DNA of 64,000 bases from Paraburkholderia agricolaris (GCF_009455635.1 NZ_QPER01000001.1:3782001-3846000), one strand, 5' to 3'. Shown: positions 45,746 to 57,701, counted from the stretch's first letter. The notes: generated by a model from the letters alone, not told the origin. Made by a program: numbers and translations.

Positions 45746-46846
45746 ATGCTTAGTTTTGCGCTCGGCTTTCTCGTTTCACTGCTGATCACATTGTTGATCG
45801 TGCGCTACGCGCATCTGCATGAGAAATTCTCAACCGATTCCGATCTGGCCGGGGTGCAGAAATTCCATGTGCGACCGGTGCCGCGCATCGGTGGCGCCGG
45901 GATTCTGATCGGCTTGATCGTCTCCGCGGTGCAATTGCACCATGCCTATCCTGCCGTGTCCGGCGGCATCCTCGGGCTGATCGCATGCGGCATGCCGGCA
46001 TTCGGCTCCGGCCTCGTCGAGGATCTCACCAAGCGCGTGTCGCCACTTGCACGGCTCGTCTGCACGATGGCCGCCGCCGCCCTCGCCTATTTCCTGCTGG
46101 ATATCGCGGTCACGCGCATCAGCGTGCCGCCACTCGACTTTCTGCTCTCGTATGCCGTGATCTCCTGCGCGGTCACGGTGCTGGCCGTCGCGGCGCTCGC
46201 CAACGCGATCAATATCATCGACGGCTTCAATGGCCTTGCATCGATGGTCGCGTTCATGATGTTCGCGTCACTCGCTTATGTCGCGTTCCAGGTGTCCGAT
46301 CCGATCGTGCTGTCAGCGTCGTTAATGATGATGGGCGCGGTGCTTGGCTTCTTCATCTGGAATTTTCCGGCCGGGCTGATTTTTCTCGGCGACGGTGGCG
46401 CGTATTTCATCGGCTTCATGCTCGCCGAGCTGTCGATCATGCTCGTGATGCGCAATCGCGATGTGTCGGCGTGGTATCCGGTGCTGCTTTTCATGTACCC
46501 GATCTTCGAGACCTGCTTCTCGATCTACCGGAAGAAATTCATTCGCGGGATATCGCCGGGAATTCCCGACGGCGTGCATCTGCATATGCTGGTTTATAAG
46601 CGCTTGATGCGCTGGGCAGTCGGCACGCAAACCGCGCGCGAACTGACGCGACGGAACTCGCTGACGTCGCCTTACTTGTGGCTGCTATGCCTGATCGCCG
46701 TCGTTCCGGCCACGTTGTTCTGGCGGCATACGCTGCATCTGTTCTGTTTCGTGGTGGTGTTTGCCGCGACTTATGTGTGGCTTTATATGAGTATCGTACG
46801 GTTCAAGTCGCCGCGGTGGATGGTGGTGAGGAAAGGCAAAAGGTAA
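45746..46846 (+). CDS. Undecaprenyl-phosphate sugar-1-phosphate transferase (WecA/MraY family)
   Basis: Integral membrane enzyme of 366 aa that would transfer a sugar-1-phosphate to undecaprenyl phosphate and so prime polymer synthesis. The start is the ATG at 45746. About ten membrane segments; family motifs FHVRPVPRIGGAGILIGL, NIIDGFNGLAS, FLGDGGAYFIGF and, near the end, PDGVHLHML. It stands alone between the chemoreceptor and the WbpM-like gene and ends in a shared terminator. It could prime the exopolysaccharide, since the WbpL-like gene probably serves the O-antigen. Confidence 0.9.
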   Translation: MLSFALGFLVSLLITLLIVRYAHLHEKFSTDSDLAGVQKFHVRPVPRIGGAGILIGLIVSAVQLHHAYPAVSGGILGLIACGMPAFGSGLVEDLTKRVSPLARLVCTMAAAALAYFLLDIAVTRISVPPLDFLLSYAVISCAVTVLAVAALANAINIIDGFNGLASMVAFMMFASLAYVAFQVSDPIVLSASLMMMGAVLGFFIWNFPAGLIFLGDGGAYFIGFMLAELSIMLVMRNRDVSAWYPVLLFMYPIFETCFSIYRKKFIRGISPGIPDGVHLHMLVYKRLMRWAVGTQTARELTRRNSLTSPYLWLLCLIAVVPATLFWRHTLHLFCFVVVFAATYVWLYMSIVRFKSPRWMVVRKGKR

Positions 46847-46882
46847 TAAAAAAAGGCGCCTCGGCGCCTTTTTTTATTACCT
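46841..46882. terminator. Bidirectional rho-independent terminator
   Basis: A perfect inverted repeat with 20-base arms and two central bases. Each arm has GGCGCC preceded or followed by seven A or T, so a hairpin with a T-run is formed on both strands. It terminates the WecA-like gene (whose stop codon lies inside it) and the convergent WbpM-like gene. Confidence 0.93.
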
Positions 46883-46916
46883 TCGCGGTACCACCCGCCT
46901 GGACCTTCCTGCTCGC

Positions 46917-48802
<1,886 letters not shown>

Positions 48803-48803
<1 letters not shown>

Positions 48804-49843
48804 CAGCGTGATACCTCAGACGAACGTTCGGACGGTGTTGATTGGAAACGACGCCAACGCAGATCCACAACTCCTCCCATCAGGAAAAGGATGCCGATCC
48901 ATATCGCAACGACACTCCACTGAAACACAGGGGGCCAATCAAGCGCACCGACCGCGAGTACGATGCCGATCGCCATCACGGCGTACCACATCCACGCGGT
49001 TCCAGCGTGGCCCACACCGGAACGTACCAAACGTTGATAGTAATGCTCCCGATGCGGTTCCCAAAATTTTTCACCGCGCAGCAGGCGCTTCAGCAATGTG
49101 ACGGAGGCGTCGGTGATAAAGGGTGCGAATACCAGCACCGGGAACCAGATAGGCCATGCTTCGCCTCTCCAACCCCAATAACCGAGCGCACCGGCCAGAA
49201 AGCCGATTGAAATCGATCCGGCATCGCCCAGAAAAATGCGCGCCGGGTGAAAGTTAAATATCAGGAAACCCAAGGCGGCGCCCGCTACCGCCGCCGATGC
49301 CAACGCCAACTCCGGCATCGGATGCCCGCTCACCATGGCGGCCACCGCATAGCCGGCGAACCCGAACAACGTCATGCCGCCCGCGAGGCCGTCGGCGCCA
49401 TCCATGAAATTGTAGAGGTTGACGAGCCACATCATCAAAAAGGCCAATGCGGCGAGCAGCCACCACGGCGCAGCCGCCGGATAGAGGGCGACAAATGCCA
49501 CAACCGCAATGAAGTGCGCCGCAAACCTGACGCGCGCCGGCAGCCCACGGCGATCGTCAACCTGCGACACCGCGGCGAGGAAGCCGGTGGCAAGCGCCGC
49601 GCACCACAATGACGGCGCGGCGAGCAGGATCGCGATCACGGCCACCGGCACAATGCCCCAGCCGCCGACCCGCGGTGTCGGACGGACATGTAAGGAACGA
49701 TCGTTCGGAATGTCCGTGGCGAGCCGCCAGGCCAGCCCGGTTTTCAGCAGGACGAGCAGGATCGCCGCGCTCGCGCAGGCGGCGCTCACTGCCACTATTG
49801 CCACCGTCGTCCAGGGCAAATTCACAAGAGCATGCGTGTTCAT
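48803..49843 (-). CDS. WbpL-like undecaprenyl-phosphate sugar-1-phosphate transferase
   Basis: Second WecA/MraY-type membrane enzyme in the window, 346 aa from the ATG at 49843. Motifs LHVRPTPRVGGWG, DDRRGLPARVRFAAH, YNFMDGADGLAGG and FLGDAGSISIGFL, and the end segment WEPHREHYYQR. In O-antigen clusters with WbpM and WbpV partners it starts the repeat unit with QuiNAc- or FucNAc-1-phosphate. The stop overlaps the WbpM-like start (TGATG), and it lies eight bases after the reductase gene. Confidence 0.9.
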
Positions 49844-49851
49844 GGACTGCC

Positions 49852-50811
49852 TTAGCGCTTCTTTGAACGATACCAACTGGCTGTCGCAGCCAGCCCGTCA
49901 TCGGCTGTATAGGGCGGGTTCCAGTCCAGCACGCGGCGAATGCGCGTCGTGTCGACCTGCAAACTGCCGATCAGGCGTTCGACGTGTGCCGAGCGGCGTG
50001 CCAACCGGCCAACCAGACGCAGCAAGCCGACCGGAACCGGGAAAAGCCGTGCCGTCTTTTGCAGATGCCTGCCGATAGCCTGCGCAAGCTCGGCAACGGT
50101 CGGATCGCCGCCGTCCGCGACGTGAAAGCACTGGTGCGCCGCGCGCGGGTCCGTTGCACAGCGCACGAGCGCATCGGCGAGATTGCCGACATAAACGAGG
50201 CTACGCCTCGCGCTCACGGCCCCAAGCGGTAGCGGCACGCCACGCCAGATACCGTCCATCAGACGCAAGAAATTTGCCCGCACCTGCGGGCCGTAAACCA
50301 GCGGCGGACGCACGATCACAACATCGAGCCCGGTATCCTCACTGTAGTGAATCAGCGCCTGCTCGGCTTCCCGTTTCGACCGGCCGTAGGCGTCTTCCAC
50401 GTGTGCCGGATCATCTTCGCGAAGCGGACGTCCACCATCCGTTTCGGCTACTGCCTTAATACTGCTGACGAACACGAAACGCTGCACGCCGTTTTGCGAG
50501 GCCGCTTCTGCGAGCCGCAGGGTACCTTCGACGTTGGTCGCACGAAACGCGGCGTCGGGGTCAGCCGCATCGTCGTGCATGACGTGCACGCGAGCGGCGA
50601 GATGCACGACACAATCGGGCTTCAACCCTTGGGGCCATGCATCGGCCACACCGGCAAAATCCTTGCCGTCATAAACCCATTCCTGCACACCCTCCGCGCA
50701 GCCGCCCGGCTGACGAACCAGTCCAGTCACGGTATGACCCGCATCAATCAGCGCGCGCCCGAGAACCCGCCCGACAAATCCATTCGCACCGCTTACCAGA
50801 ACGTGCGTCAT
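49852..50811 (-). CDS. WbpV-like NAD-dependent nucleotide-sugar 4-reductase/epimerase
   Basis: SDR-type enzyme of 319 aa from the ATG at 50811. NAD motif SGANGFVGRVLG, catalytic Ser/Tyr/Lys in FVSSIKAVAE and DAYGRSKREAE. It would reduce or epimerise the product of the WbpM-like enzyme to UDP-QuiNAc or UDP-FucNAc. The four-base overlap with the preceding GT2 gene at 50808-50811 and the order GT2-wbpV-wbpL-wbpM show a single operon. Confidence 0.88.
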   Translation of the reverse strand: MTHVLVSGANGFVGRVLGRALIDAGHTVTGLVRQPGGCAEGVQEWVYDGKDFAGVADAWPQGLKPDCVVHLAARVHVMHDDAADPDAAFRATNVEGTLRLAEAASQNGVQRFVFVSSIKAVAETDGGRPLREDDPAHVEDAYGRSKREAEQALIHYSEDTGLDVVIVRPPLVYGPQVRANFLRLMDGIWRGVPLPLGAVSARRSLVYVGNLADALVRCATDPRAAHQCFHVADGGDPTVAELAQAIGRHLQKTARLFPVPVGLLRLVGRLARRSAHVERLIGSLQVDTTRIRRVLDWNPPYTADDGLAATASWYRSKKR

Positions 50812-51650
50812 AGCAACTTCCAACCGAAGCGGTTGAAGAACCTCACCGCCGACGCTGCGAACATTCGGAGATGCGCGGACCCTTTGCGCGCCGCGCCCCC
50901 ACCGTGGTGCAAGACACGAACAATGGGAAGATACGCAACGCGGGCCACATCGTGAGTGCGCAGGCTCAAGTCGTAGTCTTCGAAGTAGAGGAAATAGCGC
51001 GGGTCAAAACCCTCCAGCTTTTTCAGCACATTCGTTCGAAACAACATGAAGCAGCCACTGACGATAGGCGGATCCCAGACTATGTCGCGCCCGTTGATCA
51101 CATCGTGCATCTCGTAGCGCGCCAGACGCCGCGCAAAAAAACTGCGCGCGCTCGCAGGCAAGAATCCCCGGACGAACAGATCGAACAATGTCGGGAAGCG
51201 GCGGCAAAGATACTGGATGTGTCCCTGGTCGTCGCAGATCTGAGGCGTCAGCAATCCAAGCTCCGGGTGTGTCTCGAAGAAGTCGAGTGCCTTGATCAGC
51301 GCGTCGTGATCGAGGTCGATATCGGGATTCAACACCAGGTGATAGCGGCTGACCGACCGTTCGATTGCCAGATTGTGCCCGCGCCCGTAGCCCACGTTGC
51401 CGTGCCCGGCGATGATCGTCGCTGGAATCTCGTGAGCGCGAAGTTCGCTGAGCGTGCTGCTGACGTCGGATAGGCCGCCGTTGTCGACCAGGTAGAGTTC
51501 GACCGGAAGATGAGGTCTCGCCGCCGTCAAGGCATCACGGGCGACCGCTAGACTATCCAGCGTTTGCGCGAGTTGTACCGGGTCCGGCCGATAGACAACC
51601 ACCGAGACGGAAAGACCCTCAATTTCGGAATTCAGCGCGCTAGTATTCAT
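50808..51650 (-). CDS. Family 2 glycosyltransferase, rhamnosyltransferase-like
   Basis: GT-A transferase of 280 aa. VSVVVYRPDPVQLAQTLDS opens the domain; YLVDNGG, GYGRGHNLAI and the metal site LNPDIDLD follow, then the acceptor motif SGCFMLFRT and FDPRYFLYFEDYDLSLR. This pattern is that of WbbL/RfbF-like rhamnosyltransferases. It may add the second sugar to the QuiNAc-type primer. First gene of the operon ending at the WbpM-like gene. Confidence 0.88.
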   Translation of the reverse strand: MNTSALNSEIEGLSVSVVVYRPDPVQLAQTLDSLAVARDALTAARPHLPVELYLVDNGGLSDVSSTLSELRAHEIPATIIAGHGNVGYGRGHNLAIERSVSRYHLVLNPDIDLDHDALIKALDFFETHPELGLLTPQICDDQGHIQYLCRRFPTLFDLFVRGFLPASARSFFARRLARYEMHDVINGRDIVWDPPIVSGCFMLFRTNVLKKLEGFDPRYFLYFEDYDLSLRTHDVARVAYLPIVRVLHHGGGAARKGSAHLRMFAASAVRFFNRFGWKLL

Positions 51651-52268
51651 GTGGATGAAGCAACGTGTCTTGTAACGACACTTGTATTTTTGCGACTGGC
51701 CAACGTCGGAGAGGTGAGTCTGCTCAAAATGAGCGGGCCCAGCAACCTGCTTTTCCTTTTGTTACCCTCAAAAACAACATGCGACCCTTTTTGGGCCTTA
51801 CAGGCATCTGCGGACCGCATGGACGTCTTGGGCAGCAGAGCTGCCCGAAGATCATACGAGTTAAAAATAGTGGATCAATGCTTCGACTTTCGCCCCGGAG
51901 GCCTGATCAAGGTAATTTTTGTCTCAGATTCGTATTTTATCGGAGTAACCGTGTCGACAGTCACTTTTGTCCATCATCGTGTGCGAAGCAGCAATGTTTG
52001 TGAGGCCCGCCGGTACACGGTCACACGGACGCAAGCTCAGAACCAAGCCACGCTGGTACGCACCCTGCTAGACTATTAAAGCGACACGACGGCAAGGACC
52101 ATCGCCAACGCGATGACTGCGGGCGCCTTCGATGTAGGCTCTCTGTCGGCCAGGGCACGACTGTACGCAGACACCTTCGATACCGGGAATTCAGGCGCCC
52201 TGACTTCGAATGAACGAACTGGGCAAAACCAGGCAGCAGAAATACCATAAACACGATGAGTAGACATT
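51651..52268. other. Divergent intergenic region, G+C drop
   Basis: About 620 bases between the divergent GT2 and gmhB genes, clearly A/T-richer in the part 51740-51960. No gene is recognisable: one frame of about 170 codons crosses it but starts inside the GT2 gene and resembles nothing. It likely holds the promoters of both transcripts and marks the edge of a region of foreign composition. Confidence 0.5.
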
Positions 52269-52811
52269 ATGAAGCAACCGGCTTTATTTCTTGATAGAGA
52301 CGGCGTCATCAATATTGACACTGGATACACCCATCGACAGGATCAATTCGAATTTATCAATGGAATTTTCGAACTGGTTGCGAAGGCTACTGCCTATGGA
52401 TATAAAACGTTCATTGTGACAAACCAGGCAGGGATTGGCCGAGGTTATTACACTGAGCAGGAATTCTGGATCCTGATGGACTGGGTACGCCAGCAATTTT
52501 CCGAAACTGGCGGGTTAATCGAAAAGGTCTATTTTTGCCCGCACCACCCAGAACATGGCATCGGGCAGTATCATCAAGCCTGCACTTGCCGCAAACCCGC
52601 GCCTGGAATGCTGCTAAAAGCCGGCCATGATTATAACATCGACTTCAGTAATTCGATTTTTCTGGGCGACAAGAAGACTGACATGGATGCGGGTCGCGCG
52701 GCCGGAGTAGGGACATTGCTTTACATGGGCGACGAGATGGATTTTCAACCGGCCATAGAAATAGCGTCTCCAATTGACGCTATTCCATACCTTATACGGT
52801 CAAACGGATAG
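52269..52811 (+). CDS. gmhB: D-glycero-D-manno-heptose-1,7-bisphosphate 7-phosphatase
   Basis: HAD-family phosphatase, 180 aa. Asp9 and Asp11 in FLDRDGVIN are the catalytic pair; Ser/Thr motif in IVTNQAGIGRG; the zinc loop has Cys90, His92, Cys105, Cys107 (FCPHHP, CTCRKP); the last motif is FLGDKKTDMDAG. It makes heptose-1-phosphate for ADP- or GDP-heptose. In this location among O-antigen genes, a GDP-heptose for the polymer is possible. Base composition is lower in G+C than the core genes. No strong ribosome-binding site is seen. Confidence 0.93.
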   Translation: MKQPALFLDRDGVINIDTGYTHRQDQFEFINGIFELVAKATAYGYKTFIVTNQAGIGRGYYTEQEFWILMDWVRQQFSETGGLIEKVYFCPHHPEHGIGQYHQACTCRKPAPGMLLKAGHDYNIDFSNSIFLGDKKTDMDAGRAAGVGTLLYMGDEMDFQPAIEIASPIDAIPYLIRSNG

Positions 52812-52900
52812 GCAGGTCGCATTTTAAAACCAGCTTCGCTGCTTATCCAACGCCGGTTCACAACCTAAACCGTCTCCCCAGGCTAAATGCTCAATCGAGA

Positions 52901-53944
52901 ATGGAAACCACCATCTTGAATCGCCCTCTTCTAACCATTGCGATCCCCACATTCAACCGCGCAGCATACCTTCAACTGTGTCTGCAGCAATTCCTGCCTG
53001 ACCTTGATCTGGTTGACGGTGGCACGGTGGAAATTCTGGTCTCCGACAACTGCTCGACCGACCAAACTACGGCAACCATCGAAACCCTTCGTCAGCAAGG
53101 GTTAAATATACGATCAATAAGCAATGAAATAAATATCGGATCCGATGCCAATATTGCCCAGTGCTTCAACCAGGCCCGCGGGCGCTATGTGCAAATTATG
53201 GGTGACGACGATCTATATTTGCCAGGAAAACTGAAACATGTCATTGGCCTGCTGCGAGAAAATGACTATGGCGTTGTTTGTCTGAAATCGTACGGCTATG
53301 AGCACGACTTCACCAAGGAACGCCCAAGTGGAGTTAGTGGAAGACGCGATTTCACCGATATATCTGACTTTCTTCAGGAAGTCGGTCCGCTAATCACTTT
53401 CATATCGGCATGCATTATAAACAAGGATCTGCAACCTGAAATTGATGCACGATTATTTTGCGGCAGCAATCTGGTTCAAGTGCACCTCGTTATCCTTCCG
53501 GCATTGCGGTCTGATTTGAATTCATACATTCTCGACTACACGTTGGCATGCAAGCGCGCCAATTCTGGTGGCTACGATTTTTCTGAAATATTTGTCGAAA
53601 AATTCTTTGAAATTCTGAAATCGTATGAATCCGCCGGATTATCTCAATCGGCTATCGCTCGTTTCGGCAACAAATTACTGATCAGTTATTATCCATTCAA
53701 TTTGCTAAGACAACGTCTCGCAAACGAGGGAAGTCCGCAAACCACCTTTCGGCGTTTCGAGGCACAGTTTGGCAATCGAGGAATATTCCTTTTCTTTTGC
53801 GCGCCGATTATCACCTGGCCGAAGCCGCTTGCTATCTTATGGGGATGGGGTGCCGTTCTCATAGGCAGACTTTGGAACGGCGAACTAAGGCGCGGGTGGC
53901 ACTTTGCCCTGCACCGCCTGTCACGCGCAATCGGCGGACGGTAA
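52901..53944 (+). CDS. Family 2 glycosyltransferase
   Basis: GT-A transferase of 347 aa, lower G+C than surroundings. Begins METTILNRPLLTIAIPTFNRAA; then VSDNCSTDQT and the metal site MGDDDLYLPGK. Resembles abequosyltransferase-type (WbaV-like) enzymes. The carboxyl end has a basic hydrophobic helix (LAILWGWGAVLIGRLW) that could associate with the membrane. It follows gmhB on the same strand by 89 bases, so both probably share a transcript. Confidence 0.85.
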   Translation: METTILNRPLLTIAIPTFNRAAYLQLCLQQFLPDLDLVDGGTVEILVSDNCSTDQTTATIETLRQQGLNIRSISNEINIGSDANIAQCFNQARGRYVQIMGDDDLYLPGKLKHVIGLLRENDYGVVCLKSYGYEHDFTKERPSGVSGRRDFTDISDFLQEVGPLITFISACIINKDLQPEIDARLFCGSNLVQVHLVILPALRSDLNSYILDYTLACKRANSGGYDFSEIFVEKFFEILKSYESAGLSQSAIARFGNKLLISYYPFNLLRQRLANEGSPQTTFRRFEAQFGNRGIFLFFCAPIITWPKPLAILWGWGAVLIGRLWNGELRRGWHFALHRLSRAIGGR

Positions 53945-54155
53945 GAGTCCGCTACTCCCAAGAAATCGGCCAGGCCTTTCGCGCGCAATCTCGATCATGT
54001 TGTGCGAAGTTAAACTAACTCCGCGCGACCGCGGTTCTGCTGATTTTCCAGATTACAGCAGGACCGCAGCCGGGATTACAAGCTCGGCGCCACAAGCCAC
54101 TCCTTCGCTCTGAAGAAGCGATTTTCATCGCAAAGAGTTCTGACCGCTGACCCGA

Positions 54156-55694
54156 TTACATTAGCGCGGATTTGAGCTTCTTCTTGATGTTATCAGGCAG
54201 CAACGAAACCAGGCGATAGGTGAGTCGCGAGCGATAAAATTTCACGACTAACCGTGACGTTATCTTCCTGCTCAGGCTCGGCGGGCCTCCCCGAACGGTG
54301 CTGACAGGGAAAAGGTCGTCAATTCGCCTGACGATTTTTTTAGACGTGAAGGCGAGGAATTCAGATTCAGATAAAATTCTCCACCGCGTCACTCCTTGAG
54401 CCCCACCCATGAAGGAACTCCAGCGGGATTCATCCGGAACAGCGTCAAGCAGCTTGTATCCGAGCATGAAATCTCCGTTATCGCTGACCGGTGAAGCAAT
54501 ATATCCTTTCGGGTGGAGTCGGATGTACTGATCGCCCACCTGGTCTACGATTAAAGAAGATAATTTCAGGTCAAAATTATCGACCTGATTTGCTTCATTG
54601 ATAACTGAAAATTTGGCCATAAACTGCTTATCCGAGAAAGAGGCCGATTGCGTGTACAGCTCCTTGAGCAAACCGTTCACAACTGCCTTTTCGGGGCATG
54701 ACCGATACAGGAAATTAATAATTTCGTCAAACTCGGACTGTTTGAATTTCTCATGGACGTTGGCCCAGCCATAGCGCAACTGAGCCAGAAGGTGCATATA
54801 AATCTCGTCAATCTGACGGCGAAGCAGCCTCCCCTCCGAACACATTGAACGGCGAACATCCGAATAGCTATATGCGCCTTGCTGTATCAGATAATCAAAT
54901 TGTCGAACCAGGCCTAGACTCCATGCATAAAAACGATATGTGCCTGCGAGTTTGGAATATCGGACCCATTCGCTAGCATCTCCGGCGTGATAAGCTTTAC
55001 TTTCGTTGATATATAGGAAGGTGGTATAGCACTGGACTGGTGTTTCGCCCATCGCTGCCAGCAATGTGGCGACATGGGAGAAATGAGGGCCGCAGTTTTT
55101 GATGATATGAGCCCATTTATCTCGATCAAGATAATGCCGCTCATAAACCCATGCACCCATAGCCGTGGCCATGAAGTTAATGCCAGTGTGCATAACGAAC
55201 TGCTTATAAGACATGACGTGTTCGCCAGCACCGATATGGATCGACGGCTGCCCGTTTGTGAAACCACCCTGGTCATACCAGACGGTATTGAAGAAGGCTG
55301 CCGGAGCCGTGGGTTTCTTTAACCATTCGTCAAGACGAATCAAACCTTCGGGGAGGAAGATCCGGGCATCTCCGACGATCCAGATGAACTTACCTGTCGC
55401 ATTGGCCGATGCAGCAAACGCAGACTCTTCGGCGGTTAATTCGAACCGATCAGCACGTACGACCTTTAGCGATTCGAATTTCGATTTAATTTTTTCGAGA
55501 TATGCGTCAATCCGGTCGTAGTTAACTTCGGCGATGGGATCGGCATTGATAAAAACGACCAATTCCGCCAACGCAAGCAGGCTAGCCGGTGCATTATGCA
55601 CAAGCGAATCAAGACAGCGAAATAAGTTACGTTCTTTGCCGGTGGTCGGCAACACCAGGGATAATTCGGGACAACTCATGGAATTAAATGTCAT
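54156..55694 (-). CDS. Large GT2-like transferase with unassigned C-terminal half
   Basis: Protein of 512 aa, low G+C. The first 130 residues resemble a GT-A domain: LSLVLPTTGKERNLFRCLDS and VVFINADP, with FIWIVGDARIFLPEGLIRL at the expected place of the DxD motif, where only GDAR is present. The remaining 380 residues, with many aromatic residues, have no family I recognise. A transferase of the polymer is the likeliest role. A start at 55679 is possible. Confidence 0.7.
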   Translation of the reverse strand: MTFNSMSCPELSLVLPTTGKERNLFRCLDSLVHNAPASLLALAELVVFINADPIAEVNYDRIDAYLEKIKSKFESLKVVRADRFELTAEESAFAASANATGKFIWIVGDARIFLPEGLIRLDEWLKKPTAPAAFFNTVWYDQGGFTNGQPSIHIGAGEHVMSYKQFVMHTGINFMATAMGAWVYERHYLDRDKWAHIIKNCGPHFSHVATLLAAMGETPVQCYTTFLYINESKAYHAGDASEWVRYSKLAGTYRFYAWSLGLVRQFDYLIQQGAYSYSDVRRSMCSEGRLLRRQIDEIYMHLLAQLRYGWANVHEKFKQSEFDEIINFLYRSCPEKAVVNGLLKELYTQSASFSDKQFMAKFSVINEANQVDNFDLKLSSLIVDQVGDQYIRLHPKGYIASPVSDNGDFMLGYKLLDAVPDESRWSSFMGGAQGVTRWRILSESEFLAFTSKKIVRRIDDLFPVSTVRGGPPSLSRKITSRLVVKFYRSRLTYRLVSLLPDNIKKKLKSALM

Positions 55695-56579
55695 AATTTG
55701 TGAAAATTCGCTCTCGATATTTAATACCTATTGCTCCGAAGCCTCATTTTTTAGCAGGCTCGTTTCGTCGAAAGGCGAAGGGCAAGACGATGCACGACTA
55801 AATTGCGTAGTAGAGGTCCACATCACCTGACACCTCCTCTGCGTGCAGAATGTATTTGTAAGCGCTTTAGGAACTGCATGAGTATACCCTCGGCCGCCGT
55901 CTGATCAATTTTTTTGCTGACGATCCGTGCGCGAAGAGACATTGGCTCTCCCTCCGCGCGTAGTTGCGCCGGTCCGACGCATTCAGCCTAGTCTGAGCAG
56001 ACGGGCCCCTGGCGGGACGAAGCCAGATTGCGTTGTACACCGACAACGTCGGAGTCATGTTTGATGGGCTCGCGTCGTTCATGGCTGCACACGAAAATCA
56101 GCCCGCGATTTCTCGACTTGCATCTCCGTTTTCAGATCGGATTCCGTCGTCCTTCAAGGAGCCGCAACGCTCGCGGGCAGACCATCTGAGCTCGTTCCAA
56201 CACCTGCAACGCCTATTCTCGCGAATGACAATATCGACCGCGGTCACGAACGCCGCTACATGAATTGAGCCTTCCCGGTCAACTTGTCCGCAGAGCGTAC
56301 GACCGTACTGGAAACTATGCGGTTAAGACTCGTGGTATTGCTGGAAATGTGACGACTTGGAATTCTGAATCGCTGCTTCCCGGAAACGCTGGTCTCACCG
56401 ACCTCAGTGCGATTTCCGTGTGAGCCTGAGCGAGTTTTATCAGTACAACCTCCTTGGTACCAGTGGGTGCACCCTCACAGAGCCCATCTCCCGGCTACCA
56501 AGGCGTCATGTCTCATCGGCCCAGACCAATGAAGGTACGAACCGGAACGGCCTTTCCCAGGTCGGGTAATCCAACTAAA
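55695..56579. other. Gene-free, mixed-composition region
   Basis: About 885 bases in which I find no gene. The first 150 bases are A/T-rich and carry the probable promoter of the transferase to the left. 56040-56560 has several short frames but no motif. It could be the remains of decayed genes or of a mobile element between two O-antigen modules, but no terminal repeats were found. Confidence 0.4.
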
Positions 56580-57701
56580 TTATCCGTTATTCGCCGCGCG
56601 TTCGCGTCTTACGGGCGTATTAGCGCCAAGTTGACCTTGGTTGTCCTTTTGAGGCGTGAGGTGATGATCCGAATAATCATTCCGTGCATTCTCCTTTGCA
56701 ACCGGGCGTACCGCAGCCTTTCGTTTAAATAATATTCGGCTTGGATAGTCGACGAGATACAAGGCCAAGAGAGAAACGATAAAGGCGCTGGATAAAGTAA
56801 TTACTGATCTGTTCGACCCAAACTGCAGCACGGCGATGAAGCAAGCCATGTGGAAGAGGTAAAGAGGATATGACCAATCCCCAAGAAAGTTGAACGCCTT
56901 TTGCATTTTGCCCGACACGCTAAACTCCTCAGCGGCAATCAGAACAAACGCCGTAATGAAGAATGGAACGCCGGTGGAATGCCCGATGGTCAGCGCAAAG
57001 AGCGACGGTCCGATCAGCAACAAAATTCCAAGTGGTGTTCTCCGGTATCGATAGTAAACAAATCCCGTCATCCACACCCACGACAAAGCCAAGATTCCTT
57101 TGCCATGGGTAAGCTGGTCCATTCCAGCGACTCCTGGGCCGGCCGGATTGACTCTCAAGTAGAGGATGAAGGATGCCAGCATGGCCACTAGCAGCACCGA
57201 AGTCGGGATCTTTTTGAGCACCGGTGAAATCATGTAATGCCACCATTCTGCACTCAGCGACCACGTCGGCCCTATGGTCGCGATTGGTCCAGCTATCACC
57301 GTTTGCAACATCAACAACGAGGCGATAATCGCCAGACTTCCTGGGTGGGCTGACAGAGACGCATTACCCAAGGGCCAGCTAAATCCATTCGGGATGAGCA
57401 TGTAGACGGCCAAGCCAAACGCAATCGCAGCAAGATATAAAGGCCAAATCCGGGCGAACCTGCGTCTCATGAAGCCGGATGTACTCCGGTCCAAACTAGC
57501 AGCGATACTGTATCCGGAAAGGATGAAGAATCCGTAAACCGCACTCAGCGGATTCAGATACCCATCCCCGACGAGATGACGTGTGTCCAGCCTGACATAT
57601 AAAGAAAAATGCCCTGCCACAACCACGACGGCAAGAAAAAATCTCAGCGCGGCTAATATCGCCCAGTGGCTTTCGGTGTTTGACGTTTCTTTCTGCTTCA
57701 T
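56580..57701 (-). CDS. Acyltransferase 3 family protein (OafA-like)
   Basis: Inner-membrane O-acyltransferase of 373 aa with about ten membrane segments. Motifs: ILAALRFFLAVVVVAGHFSL with the active-site His near residue 31, GFFILSGYSIAASLDR, and RRRFARIWPLYL. It would transfer an acetyl (or similar) group to a sugar of the O-antigen. The C-terminal 40 residues are polar. It is a close paralogue of the gene 25 bases upstream on the same strand. Confidence 0.92.
   Translation of the reverse strand: MKQKETSNTESHWAILAALRFFLAVVVVAGHFSLYVRLDTRHLVGDGYLNPLSAVYGFFILSGYSIAASLDRSTSGFMRRRFARIWPLYLAAIAFGLAVYMLIPNGFSWPLGNASLSAHPGSLAIIASLLMLQTVIAGPIATIGPTWSLSAEWWHYMISPVLKKIPTSVLLVAMLASFILYLRVNPAGPGVAGMDQLTHGKGILALSWVWMTGFVYYRYRRTPLGILLLIGPSLFALTIGHSTGVPFFITAFVLIAAEEFSVSGKMQKAFNFLGDWSYPLYLFHMACFIAVLQFGSNRSVITLSSAFIVSLLALYLVDYPSRILFKRKAAVRPVAKENARNDYSDHHLTPQKDNQGQLGANTPVRRERAANNG

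Noticed and set aside
51564..52079. 171-codon frame on + in the region before gmhB
   Set aside because: Begins inside a glycosyltransferase gene on the other strand, has no motif and no clear ribosome-binding site.
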